From the NCBI GenBank assembly GCA_036426205.1, contig CM071568.1, positions 219,711,216 to 219,775,215 on the forward strand: a DNA stretch of 64,000 nucleotides, in the 5' to 3' direction. Below the pieces are notes generated by a model. It was not told the DNA's origin, made no database searches, and saw only the letters and a program-made list of their open reading frames with translations. Below, piece by piece: positions 46,320-56,599 of the stretch (the stretch's first letter is position 1; each line of letters starts with the position of its first letter). This DNA is from Ascaphus truei. Lineage: Eukaryota > Chordata > Amphibia > Anura > Ascaphidae. Position numbers and translations under genes: made by a program.

Positions 46320-49300
46320 AGTGGCGCGCCAGGTCTTCTTCACCCCTCCCTTCCGTCATCTAGTGGGGTGGTGACCCTGTTCTCTGAGTCCTTTCAACCA
46401 GAGCTACTGCTTGCCAAAACTGTTGTTCCAGGTCGCCTGTTGCATCTCAGGTTCCGGCACGAGGACTACACATTTAATTTCTTGAACGTGTATGCTCCTG
46501 CCACCGGACCCCTGAGAAGGCAGTTCTTCGTCAGAATGTCTGAATCCTGGAGACAGTCGACGCGGACGAACACGTGGTGCTCGGAGGTGATTTCAACTGC
46601 ACCCTCGAGGCTCTAAAAGACCGGAATGGCCCAGAGCCACACCCGTGTTCTGCGTCGGCCTTGCGGGAGGTCATCACCCGCTACTCCTTGGTAGACGTCT
46701 GGCGAGAACAACATCCCGAGGCATCCACTGAGTTCACCCATGTTAGGGTGTTTAGGGGTGAACGGATGTCCTGGTCCCGGATCGACAGGCTGTATATATC
46801 CAGCCACAGCCTGTCACAAGCCCAGTCCAGTACCATTAGGCTGGCACCGTTTTTGGACCACAATTGTGCGTCCATGACAGTGGCGCTACTACCAGCAGTG
46901 CCCTCGGCCACCTATTGGCACTTCAACAATACGTTGTTGAAAGACAAGGGGTTTGCAACGTCGGTCCGAGACCTTTGGATGGCCTGGAGAGGTTGCAGAT
47001 CAGACTTTGCCACGTTAGAGCAGTGGTGGGACGTGGGCAAGGTTCATCTGCGCCTCGTTTGTCAGGAGTACCAAGGGCTGCCAGCAGGCGTTGCATGCGA
47101 ATCGAGACCTTAGGGAGAGGGGCTCGATCTCGAAGAAGCGGCTGTCGTTGCATGAAACCAATACCTTTAGTGTGTGTACGTGGAGAGGAAGTGCGCTCTC
47201 CGGGACTTGGAAGATCGGAGAGCTCGGGGGGCGTATGTGCGATCCCGCATCCACTTCCTTCGGGAGATGGGTCGCGGGTCGCGCCTCTTCTATGCACTGG
47301 AGAAAAAGAGGGGAAACCGTAAACATATCACCTGCTTGCTAGCAGAAGACGGTACCCCTCTGACTGACCCGGAGAGCATCCGGGACAGAACACGGAGATT
47401 CTACGTAGACCTTTTCTCTCCGGGAGTCCATCCAGCCAGACGCATGCAGGGTCTTATGGGAGGGGCTTCCCACGGTCGGCGAGGGTGGAAGGGAGCAACT
47501 TGAGTTACCTTTGACTCTGGCCGAGCTCTCTGAAGCCCTCAGTCTCATGTCCCGCGGAAAAACACCGGGGCTAGACGGGCTGACTGTGGAGTTCTTCCGT
47601 TTTTTCTGGGAGATGCTGGGACCTGATTTCACCGAGGTCCTGGCCGAAGCCCTGGAGACCGGTGAGATGCCCCTTTCGTGATGGCGGGCAATACTATCTT
47701 TGCTGCCGAAGAAGGGGGATCTCCGCCAGATCTCTAACTGGCGACCGGTCTCACTGCTAAGCACGGACTATAAGATCGTAGCCAAAGTGCTCTCGCTGAG
47801 GCTCAAGTCAGTGCTGGCAGAGGGGATTCACCCGACCATTCCTATACTGTCCCGGGCCGGAGTATTCATGACAACATTTTTCTGGTCCGGGACCTGCTAC
47901 ATCACGTGCAGAGGACTGGTCTGTCACTCGCCCTCCTGTCCCTAGATCAGGAGAAGGCGTTTGACAGGTTGGATCACCGTTACCTCATGCAGACCCTGCG
48001 GGAGTTTGGCTTCGGCCCACAATTTGTGGGCTTTCTCCAGATGCTGTACTTCTCTGCAGAGTGTCTGGTGAAGCTCAATTGGTCCCTGACGGCACCTTTT
48101 GTGTTTGGTCGGGGAGTATGTCAAGGGTGCCCCCTGTCTGGGCAACTGTAGGCGCTGGCCATTGAGCCCTTCCTCTGCCTACTGAGGAGGAGGCTCACCG
48201 GGCTGGTGCTGCGGGAGCCCGACATGCGGGTAGTCCTGTCGGCTTATGCCGATGATGTGCTCCTCGTGGCCCAGGACCTAGATGATCTAGAGCGGGCGCA
48301 AGCGTGCCAAGAGGTCTACACCGCGGCCTCTTCTGCTCGGATCAACTGGTCCAAGTGCTCCGGCATTTTGGTGGGTCCCTTACAGGTGGACTCTTTGCCC
48401 CCACGTTTCGTAATGTCTCGTGGGGGAGCGATACTCTCAAATATCTGGGAGTCAACCTGTCTGCTGCGGAGAACCCGGCCCCAGAAAACTTCAGTGATCT
48501 TGAGGAACGAGTCATTGCTCATCTGGGGTCTTGGGTGTATCTGTCGAGAATGCTTTCCCTCAGGGGAAGAACCCTGGTGATCAACTAGCTGGTGGCCAGT
48601 CAGCTATGGCACCGGCTGATAGCCATGGGTCCGACCCCCGAATTTATCAACAAGATCCAGAGGAGATTGATGGATTTTCTCTGGATGGGGAAGCATTGGG
48701 TCTCTGCGGGAGTTGCGTGCCTTCCTTTGGAGGAGGGTGGACAGGGAGTGGTGTGTGTCCGCTCCCAGTTACACACTTTCCGCCTCCAATACCTGCAGAG
48801 ATACCTATTAGCAGATCCGTCTCCGCAGTGGTGCCAGCTGGCAACCAGTTTCTTTCGCCAGCTGCGCAATATGAGGTATTACCGGCAACTGTTTATCATC
48901 AGGCCCGAGGGTTTAGGTAGAGACCTCTCGGAGCTGCCGGCATACTACCGGGACTTACTTAAGGCCTGGAAACTGGTCTCCGCGACCAGGAAGGAACAGG
49001 CGGTGGGGGTTGATTTCCTCGCCGAGCCCCTGCTGTATAATCCGTCAGTGGGGGCTCGGATGTTGGATTCACCCTCTATTTGCCATCGGCTAATCCTGGT
49101 GCAGGTGACCAGAGTCGGGGATCTCCTGGACTTTGAGCAACGAGACTGGGTTAGGGCAGAGGTGCTCGCGCCCTGTATGGGTCTGCGTACTGCCCGCGTC
49201 CCTCATTGTTTGATCCGGGAGATTAAAGATGCCATCCACCCCGACTCACACACCTTCATTGAGGGGTATTGCAGACCGGAGAGCCTTGTCAACCTATCAA

Positions 49301-50061
49301 CTTCAGCTCTCCGGATCTTTGCGTGGAACCAAATCCACGGCAACCCCCTCGGGCTCCTCTCTCCCCCAACCTCAGCAGGTTGGGGGATATGTCCCCGGCA
49401 TGTTTCCGCGGCATGCAGAGGAAAGTCCTGTATTCTCTAGTGCTCCATATAGTGCACTACCTCGCCCTTGTCACCCGCCCTGATACTATCTGGAGGCGGG
49501 TATTTCCTGCGAACGAGGGCGAGAGACCCAAGTGGAAGGAACTCTATTCAGGTTTGGTTCCCCGTCCTGCCGGGGATTTCAGTTGGAGGGTCCTCCACGG
49601 TGCACTGAGCACAGGAGAGTACTTGGCACACTTCACGGACTCCCCCGCCGCCTGTCCCTTTTGTGGCGAGCGGGAGTCCGTATATCACATTTATTTGAGT
49701 TGCGCCAGACTGCAGCCCCTCTTTTCCTTCTTGAAGAGCCTTCTCCTGCAGTTCTGGCTACACTTCTTCCCTCATCTTTTTATTTTTGGGGTGCCCAGTG
49801 TCCCGGAACGATAAGCCTAGGGATCTCCTGGTCAACCTGCTCCTGGCATTGGCTAAGGTAGCCATTTGTAAAACCAGGAAGCAGGTTTTGGAGGGTGGGG
49901 TCCCAACAAACATCGTGGCCATGTTCCAGGCGCTGGTGCACTCCCGTATTCGGGCAGAGTACTCGTACGCCGAGTCTACTGGGACGGTTTCAGAGTTTGC
50001 CTCCCAGTGGGCGTTAGGCGGATTGCTCTGCTCGGTATCCCCCATCGAGGGTTCTTTATAG
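46320..50061 (+). pseudogene. Tx1 LINE ORF2 (endonuclease, reverse transcriptase, C-terminal Cys/His motif)
   Basis: Endonuclease pieces: SSGVVTLFS (about 46357), FNFLNVYAP (about 46470), VLGGDFNC (46577-46600), SWSRIDRLYIS (46770-46802) and FLDHN (about 46855). RT: NWRPVSLLSTDYK (about 47738), SLDQEKAFDRLDHRYL (47939-47986), CQGCPLSGQL (about 48120) and SAYADDVLLVAQ (48240-48275). The C-terminal motif CPFCGERESVYHIYLSC is at about 49651-49701. Breaks are frameshifts near 46600, 47110, 47510 and 47690, a stop at 48149 and others. The N-terminal endonuclease part is replaced (46014-46286). The longest open stretch is 282 codons (48592-49440). Confidence 0.88.
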
Positions 50062-50164
50062 TTAACCCTTCTGCTTTAAGTGCACTTCAACAGTGCACTT
50101 GTTGGTCTTCTTTTGAATATTTGTTTGACTGGTTTTTCTTTGTTCTACTTGGCAACAAGTGGAA

Positions 50165-51481
50165 TTGCTGTTCAACTGAATTGGCCGGCTTCGCCGGCCA
50201 ATCAGTTTTAAACCAGATCAAAATAGACCCACTTCTCTCTTTACTCCTCCCCTCTCTACCATTGGTGCACCTCCCTTTATAATCCCTGTCTGTCCACCTC
50301 TTCCTTGCTCTGCATAGTTCCTGTTTCCCTGTATGTTACCTGTCCTATGCTGTGCTCCCTCTGTGCTCCTTTGAATACCTGCTCCTGTGGATTTCCCTGA
50401 CTTTGGATTTCCCTGGCTTTTGACCCCTGCTCTCCCTGGACTACTCTGCTCTCTGGTTACCCCTTGAACCCTGCTACGTATACGACTTCGCTGACCTCTA
50501 GCTTCCTAGGACCTGGCTTGCTCTCTGACGACTCTACTCTCTGGATCCCCTGAACATTGGCAAACGGACACGACTACAAGAACAAAAGAAAAACCTGGCG
50601 CCAAACAGTCAGTGGAATGTCCTGTACTCCTCATGGGATCCGCACACTTGCTCGACAAACCATGTAATGAAAAAAACACAAACAAACACAGATCATAGTG
50701 CAACACTGTAGGGTAAGCAGTAATGACACTATATATCACACAAAACAATGGGAGTCCTAGCGACAATTAAAAACACTATTTAATAAAAGGAACTATGCCA
50801 TGAGGGGCATTGACAAATACAAAGAACCGCAGGTCATCTGGGATGGAAAAATTGGAGCCCTAATTACAGACAGCAAGGCATAGGCGTAAGTAGGGCTCCA
50901 ATTTTTCCATCCCAGATGACCTGCGGTTCTTTGTATTTGTCAATGCCTCTCATGGCATAGTTCCTTTTATTAAATAGTGTTTTTAATTGTCGCTAGGACT
51001 CCCATTGTTTTGTGTGATATATAGTGTCATTACTGCTTACCCTACAGTGTTGCACTATGATCTGTGTTTGTTTGTGTTTTTTTCATTACATGGTTTGTCG
51101 AGCAAGTGTGCGGATCCCATGAGGAGTACAGGACATTCCACTGACTGTTTGGCGCCAGGTTTTTCTTTTGTTCTTGTGTTTTTCTGTTAGTACTGGCAGT
51201 ATCACTAGGCAGCCAACCTTTATTAGAAGTTATTATTGTAATATTTCACACTGTGTTTTACACTTTAGCGCTAGATCACAATTTTTCTTTCACCAAACGG
51301 ACACGACTATTCTCACGGACACTCCCAAGTGTTGCAAGTATATGCTAAAAACTCTTTCAACAGGCCCAGCAACGCTATACCACACACCGGGCTTGCTCCC
51401 ACTGCTGTGGGTGTGTGGTATCATACTGTTCCCACCTCAGTACTGGGGTCTAGCTTGGTCTGCGGGCATACAGGCGTGACA
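50165..51481 (+). repeat. Gypsy LTR, sense, interrupted by a foldback element
   Basis: Contains CTTTATAATCCCTG (TATA-like, about 50274), GTTACCCCTTGAACCCTGCTACG (as two blocks near 50455), the GTGTGGTATCATAC block and a terminal GGCATACAGGCGTGACA ending at 51481. The left edge is uncertain: sequence is continuous with the Tx1 3' end and the same junction occurs antisense at 11278 and 21661. With the foldback (50577-51293) removed, the LTR is about 0.6 kb or longer. Confidence 0.65.
50577..51293. mobile_element. Foldback element with near-perfect 287-bp inverted arms
   Basis: Arms 50576-50862 and 50891-51177 are reverse complements with only about one mismatch seen (GAGGGGCATT against GAGAGGCATT); the spacer is 28 bp. 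A 116-bp tail (51178-51293) follows the right arm. It is flanked by a perfect 16-bp target duplication, CAAACGGACACGACTA (50561-50576 and 51294-51309). No protein-coding role: the same 60-plus-codon frame simply appears on both arms. Transcripts would form a long hairpin. Confidence 0.85.
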
Positions 51482-51483
51482 TT

Positions 51484-52152
51484 ATGCAGAGCCCAACAAA
51501 AGCAGACCCCTCTGAGGTGGGTACAAGTATTACCATAGAGGCCTTACGCTATGTTAGCGATCAGTTGGCTACGGTGTCTCAGCAATTAGCCACCTTCACC
51601 CGTCAGGAGGGTTCCACGGTTTCTGCACCCTCAATGGCCAATACCTACACCGGACCTGGCTCACGGATTCCCTCTCCCAATCGCTATGATGGGAACCCCC
51701 TCGGTTTCTTAAACCAATGTGAGGTACAGTTTGAGATGTCTCCCTCCCTGTTTCCTACTGGCCGTACTAAGATTGCGTATATTTACGCCCTACTCACTGG
51801 AGACACCCTTGCCTGGGCTTCTCCTCTATGGGAACGTGGTAATGAAATAATGCAAGATTATATTTTATTCAGACGTGAATTCCAACCTGTTTTTGATACC
51901 CCCGCACGGCACGAGACAGCTGCCTTCTCTCTCTTCCATGTTTCTCAGGGTCGAAATTCAGCTGCCAAATACGCCATCACGTTCCGAACTCTAGCCGCCG
52001 AAGTTCAATGGAATGATGAGGCGCTCGCAGCGGCATACTGGCACGGACTCTCAGATACATTGAAAGATGATCTGGCCACTCACGTCTGGCCTACGTCCCT
52101 GGAGGAACTCATCACCTTGAGCGTACGGATGGATCAGCGCACGCAAGAGTGA
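51484..52152 (+). CDS. Gypsy retrotransposon Gag (capsid region)
   Basis: A 222-codon open frame. Residues 60-200 show the Ty3/gypsy Gag (retrotrans_gag) pattern: a PNRYDGNPLGFLNQCEVQF start, TKIAYIYALLTGDTLAWASP, then the tail helices with AAAYWHGLSDTLKDDL. The N-terminus has a coiled-coil-like region (YVSDQLATVSQQLATFTRQ). Gag forms the particle shell. The ATG lies three bases after the LTR end, so no primer-binding site or leader is present between them. The frame ends in TGA at 52150-52152 just before the nucleocapsid part, so processing into a fusion would need a frameshift. Confidence 0.8.
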   Translation: MQSPTKADPSEVGTSITIEALRYVSDQLATVSQQLATFTRQEGSTVSAPSMANTYTGPGSRIPSPNRYDGNPLGFLNQCEVQFEMSPSLFPTGRTKIAYIYALLTGDTLAWASPLWERGNEIMQDYILFRREFQPVFDTPARHETAAFSLFHVSQGRNSAAKYAITFRTLAAEVQWNDEALAAAYWHGLSDTLKDDLATHVWPTSLEELITLSVRMDQRTQE

Positions 52153-52708
52153 CGACACGAGAGGCACTGTTCCCGCTCTTCTTCCTCTGTTATGTCTCAC
52201 AGGTCAGTCGTTACTCCTCTCCTGGCTCTGGAGTCTTCGGAACCGATGTAGGTTGTCAGTCAACAACTTCAGGCAACTGAGAAAGCGCGGCGGCGCCAGA
52301 ACCGGCTGTGTTTCTACTGTGCTTCCTCGGAACATCGTCTCCAGAATTGTCCCTTGAAGCCGGGAAACGGGCACACCCAGTAAAGGTAGAGGGGCTTCTA
52401 CTGGGTACTGTCTCTCCTAACCCCTCTCCTTCTAAAACTCTCCCAAAGAAGCTGATGCTACCAGCCACACTGGAGGGTCCCAACCTTGTCGTAAAGGTCG
52501 AAGTGTTCATAGATTCCGGATCGGGCGGTAATTTCCTGGACCAGCAGTTTGCAGAGGAGAATCAAATCCCCATGGTCAGAAGGAAGAGCCCAGTTGGTCT
52601 TGAGGCCATCGACGGACAACCACTCCAGCCGGCTTTCATCATTTGGGAGTCTATTCCTCTTACCTTGACCCTGGTTGATGGATGCTTTGTGGTCCCTATT
52701 GATGTATA
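52153..52708 (+). pseudogene. Gypsy nucleocapsid zinc knuckle and aspartic protease, truncated
   Basis: A zinc knuckle of CX2CX4HX4C form ([14 protein letters not shown], 52312-52353) lies after the Gag frame. In a shifted frame (52308-52709) follows a retropepsin-like stretch with the catalytic IDSGSGGNFLD (about 52511-52543). The frame ends at 52706-52708 (TAG) by running into unrelated repeats, so RT, RNase H and integrase are lost. Protease would mature the polyprotein. Confidence 0.75.
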
Positions 52709-52885
52709 GGGATGTTATCAGATGGTTCCTTAATCTTTCTGAGTTCCTGGTGTACCGTTGTTGGGAGATTATCAGATGGTTCCTTAATCTTTCTGAGTTC
52801 CTGGTGCACAGTTGTTGGGCTGTCTCTTACAAATACTAATACTCCTTGTTTTTCCATCCCTATACACCAATAGGGACCACATAGC
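52690..52885. repeat. Inverted copy of the gypsy 3' edge plus ~46-52 bp tandem repeat
   Basis: GGATGCTTTGTGGTCCCTAT... at 52680-52715 recurs inverted as ...ATAGGGACCACATAGCATCC at 52850-52890. Between them a block with GATGGTTCCTTAATCTTTC occurs twice (about 52717-52765 and 52772-52820). The result is a hairpin-forming patch. A replication template switch or a foldback end is possible. Confidence 0.6.
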
Positions 52886-53280
52886 ATCCACACACACTTT
52901 TAGTTGTGCTACAATCTCTCACATTTCCACACCTACCCAAACCATTTATATCCACTCCCACTCCACACACACCTTTTGTAAAGCACCATACATACTGTGG
53001 GCTCTCCATTCATTTATATTCACACAGATACACACACACTCTTACATCACTTGCTTTCAGTAACCTTTTGACACCTCTAGCCATAAAACACATCCACACC
53101 GGGGGAAGGACAAGCACAGATAACATTCCAAGAGACACTGTTTTTAAGTATACCTTTTGCTTGCTTCATTCATTGTAATATCGCCAGAAGAAGAGATCAG
53201 TGTATCTCGAAAGCTCGCACAAATAAAAGCATTTCGTTAGCCACAGAACGGCATCATCTATTTATTTTTTGATTATATAT
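52886..53280 (+). mobile_element. PLE-type terminal fragment with decayed hammerhead
   Basis: A CA-rich stretch with no coding features is followed by CAGAAGA (53185-53191), the helix GAGAT/ATCTC (53193-53197 and 53204-53208), GAAA (53209-53212) and GCTCGC, then AATAAAAGCATTT. This matches the pattern of a hammerhead core, with the C-U-G of CUGANGA changed to CAG and no U before the expected cleavage site. An (AT)n run ends it at about 53286. Confidence 0.5.
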
Positions 53281-53286
53281 ATATAT

Positions 53287-54079
53287 TGTGACAAACGCCC
53301 CTCTTTTGTAGCGCTGACGTCTGTCTGGGATCTTCCCGACACAGTCTTCTAGGGTTAATTATAGAACAAACAGGATCATGCAAAGTATTACGTTGCTTAA
53401 CTCCGGCTTCTGCCTGCTTTATTTTCATCCAAATCAGGGACTGCAGCTTTAACATGTGTAGGCAGGAGGCACTCAGATATTAACCTTCAGCGGTTTACTC
53501 ATATCAGTGTTATAGCATTTCACACACTGTTATTTCAAGTAACAAGAAACCAAATTATATAAACAAAATCCTATCCCATTCAGGGATCTAACTACACCGC
53601 AGAATCAGCCTCTCTAACTGCTGCTGGGCCAACTAACCTGGTTCCCCAGTTTAAAAGAATGCCCTCTCATTTAGGGTCACTAGATAAAGCATAGTCTTTT
53701 AGATACAGCAATAAAGATTTGTTTGTCTTATCTGTTCGTGGTGGGAACTCGGTCCCAAGTGTCCAGGCAAATCCTCTGGTATTGTGTTACTTAAAGGGGC
53801 CATCCACCCCGAACTGGATGCAGGGGAGCAGCGACACCCCCAGTCTCCAGGCTCCAAGAAGAGAGAGTGAAATGCAAACCTCTCTGCTCTAAATACCTGT
53901 GCTAGTGATTAGGAGAGCAGGTGAGGGAGAACTAGACACATTGTAATCTGTGGTCTGGATTTTCCATCCACCAGCCTGAGTTAATGTGAAGCTGTGGAAT
54001 GGATAATTTTTAACTATTTCTGCACTTTCTGACCTAAAACGTGGCAGAAAGCTGCCTAACATCTTTGGACTATGTCACA
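53287..54079 (-). repeat. Solo LTR in a TA run
   Basis: 793 bp starts TGTGACAAACG and ends ATGTCACA; the seven-base ends are inverted (TGTGACA/TGTCACA). It is flanked by ATAT on both sides, though this sits in a TA microsatellite. On the minus strand an AATAAA near 53425 precedes the end by ~130 bp, so the minus strand is the likely sense. No coding sequence. LTR family unknown. Confidence 0.55.
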
Positions 54080-54234
54080 ATATATATTACCTCTTAGCAA
54101 TCGCATATAGACAGGTGTGTTACGGAAAATCATATAAATGATCCCCTATTTTGTTCATATGCAAATCCTATGCCATGTGAACAATATATCCCATAAAGGA
54201 TGATGGCATTTAAAACATTAGCAGCTTGAGATAT

Positions 54235-54256
54235 ATTGAGATTTATATATAATATA

Positions 54257-54290
<34 letters not shown>

Positions 54291-54389
54291 TCTATATATA
54301 TATAGATAGATAGATAGAAGATATATATATAGATTATATATATATAGATATATATATATATATAATAAATCTCAATATATCTCATATAT
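54235..54389. repeat. AT-rich microsatellite forming a hairpin
   Basis: (TA)n and (GATA)n runs lie between ATATATTGAGATTTAT and ATAAATCTCAATATATCTC, which are reverse complements. The whole block can fold. Slippage and palindrome growth are likely. Confidence 0.75.
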
Positions 54390-54540
54390 CAGTTGTCGAC
54401 AACTATACATTTGCTCACCCGCGAGTGGATTTAACCCCCGGGCGAGTAAATATTGGCCCAAGCAGCACACGTTTGGTACTAGGTGGCGAGTAGATTTTTT
54501 TGTGTGGCGAGTAGATTTTTTGGTGATTTGTCAACCACTG
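54390..54540. mobile_element. Short hAT-like MITE
   Basis: 151 bp starts CAGTTGTCGACAA and ends TTGTCAACCACTG; ends are inverted with about three mismatches. GGCGAGTAGATTTTTT is repeated twice near the right end. Flanks share CATATAT, roughly the 8-bp hAT target size, but lie in AT repeats so they are weak evidence. Confidence 0.55.
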
Positions 54541-56599
54541 CATATATATATATCATGAATTTGACAATAGCTACTACTTATGGTAAAAATTAAATCTGGA
54601 TTGCCTTGATTTGCATTCTTTAATATGAGCGGCTATAGATGAGGGTTCAAATTGAGACACCTTTTTGAGAAAAAGTAGAGGTAATGGCTAAAAGTTATAA
54701 AATACAACATATATGCAGTTAACTTTATAGGAAAAAAATTATTTCATATATGACTTTGTGCTTACTCGTTTATATTGTACGCTTTGTGAAATACTGAGTG
54801 TACTTTTGACTCTATTCAAATACAGAAATACCTATTCAAAATGATTGTATTATTAATAAAACAATTTCTAACTTCATCTGCTTAATATTGGCGTATAGCC
54901 AGCTAACTTGTCTCGGTGTTCTGCCAAATACCCTTGAATGGAGCAGTTAAAAATCGCTGGATTCTAGCATATACTGACTGCTATATAAATTGAGGCAGCT
55001 TAGAGCTAAAAAATGGAGCTTCTCATACTGCCCTATACAGGATTAATTTTTCATGGTATCTCAAAACTACAACAATCGGACATTGTCCCTTGACATATCG
55101 TGTGCTTGTAAGCTTTTACCAACATCTCAAAAATTCCCAAACATCTCCTAATTAGAACAAATAGAATTGAGATGTGTTTACTGGTTATACAGAACAAGCA
55201 TAATTTCACACTTCTCTGATACAGAGCAAAATCAAGTTTACAAAAATAATAAGAAAAAACACTAAAACAGAACAGTTTGATCCTGCAAACTTAGTCTAAA
55301 AAAATATAATTCTCTTCTCCCACACCACTACCAAGCTGTAGGAGGGGGGCCAGCCTGCTTGGGCTGCTTTTTACCTTCACACTTTTAAATTACTTCTGTT
55401 CAAAAATCAGACAGGACCAGTTCATTTAAGAAAACAAACAGTTAGTTTCCTATTATAAGTTTGAACAGAGAAACCCTGATAACTAAAAAACAAAAACAAA
55501 ACTATCTCTGCAACCTTTCCTATAAAACAAAAATATTTTTGTTTTATTTACTATTTAATTCTAATTCATTATCTCTCTTTTACACAACCTTCCTCTGCCT
55601 ACAACCCTTTCCTTCCATTGTCACTATTCTAATACCTATCATCAACATTCTTTCTACTTTCAACGGGCATCAGTTTTTTTTTGGTTTTTTTTATAAGCAC
55701 AGCACTGGAGTCTATATTAATACTATCTTATGGCTTTCCCATACCCTGTGACATACCTCTGTCTACAGTAATTCACTGTGAATCTGGAAATCTCCCTTTA
55801 AAAATTTATATACAGGTCTAGTTTTTCTGAAAAACCTCCTATAAATATCCTTGAAAAATTAACAAAACTAACAAAACTCCAAAATGTTCTAAATCCTGTG
55901 GCCAGGGTAAAACATCTATACAGCTTCCTTCCACTATTAGATTAGACTCTTTCTTTTGTCTAATATTATTATTACCCTAAAAAATAAAGATTTACTTTTT
56001 AAAACTTTGCGTTCTAGATATACCTCGCTTCTGTCCTGACTCCTCTAAATCAGCACATAAAAAACTTTATTTAAAACTTCCTTATATCCTACTTCATATT
56101 TTATTTATATCAATAGATCATTTACATATTGTAACACAATATCTCCCATGCCCAGGAACAACAAAAACTGTGCTACAGTTAAAATATGTCAATGAGCGAT
56201 GAAATTACTACTGTATGTAAATACAAATCCATACTTGTTGTACCAACCAGGTGACTTTCTACATGTATATAAGTAAACTTACAACAGCCATTGCTGCTAG
56301 CAGCCTTTGCTCTTAAGCAGAAATGCTTTTAAGTAGAAATCTTTCAAGTAGTGGAAGTTTAAAAAAGGAAGTTCAAAAAGAAGTGGAAAAAGTGGACACA
56401 CTCTACTGCTTCTGATTCCTGCATTTGAACTACGCTGGAAAGGAGGTTATCATCCCACTCTGCACATCTCAACACATTACTATTGCTGTGATGCCACCTT
56501 TACTTTTTATATTTACTTGTAACCTCACTTATTTTCAAATTATGCACTTCCTTCCACAGCCTAAGTCTCTAACTCTATTCATATTTCCGCCATCTCTCC
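54541..56599. other. Unassigned AT-rich stretch
   Basis: Mostly AT-rich with short open frames (for example 55461-55751) that show no family features. No terminal repeats, target duplication or RNA gene seen. It could be old LTR-element or intronic DNA. Confidence 0.5.

Larger units (their letters stand above)
42560..50165 (+). mobile_element. Tx1-clade LINE, nearly complete, with internal damage
   Basis: Order: 5' UTR (about 42560-43052), ORF1 with a zinc knuckle (43053-44864 with one stop), poorly assigned middle (44865-46300), ORF2 endonuclease, RT and C-terminal motif (46320-50061), then a short 3' UTR. The long ORF1 with a CCHC knuckle and the ORF2 signature fit the Tx1 group of L1-like LINEs known from Xenopus. 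The 5' edge is approximate; the 3' edge is where the gypsy LTR family sequence begins. Confidence 0.8.

Noticed and set aside
50506..51190. Two matching small proteins on opposite strands
   Set aside because: They are the same DNA read from the two arms of the foldback element, not two genes.
54235..54389. Structured RNA or terminator hairpin
   Set aside because: The pairing comes from TA/GATA microsatellite growth between short inverted words; no conserved RNA features.
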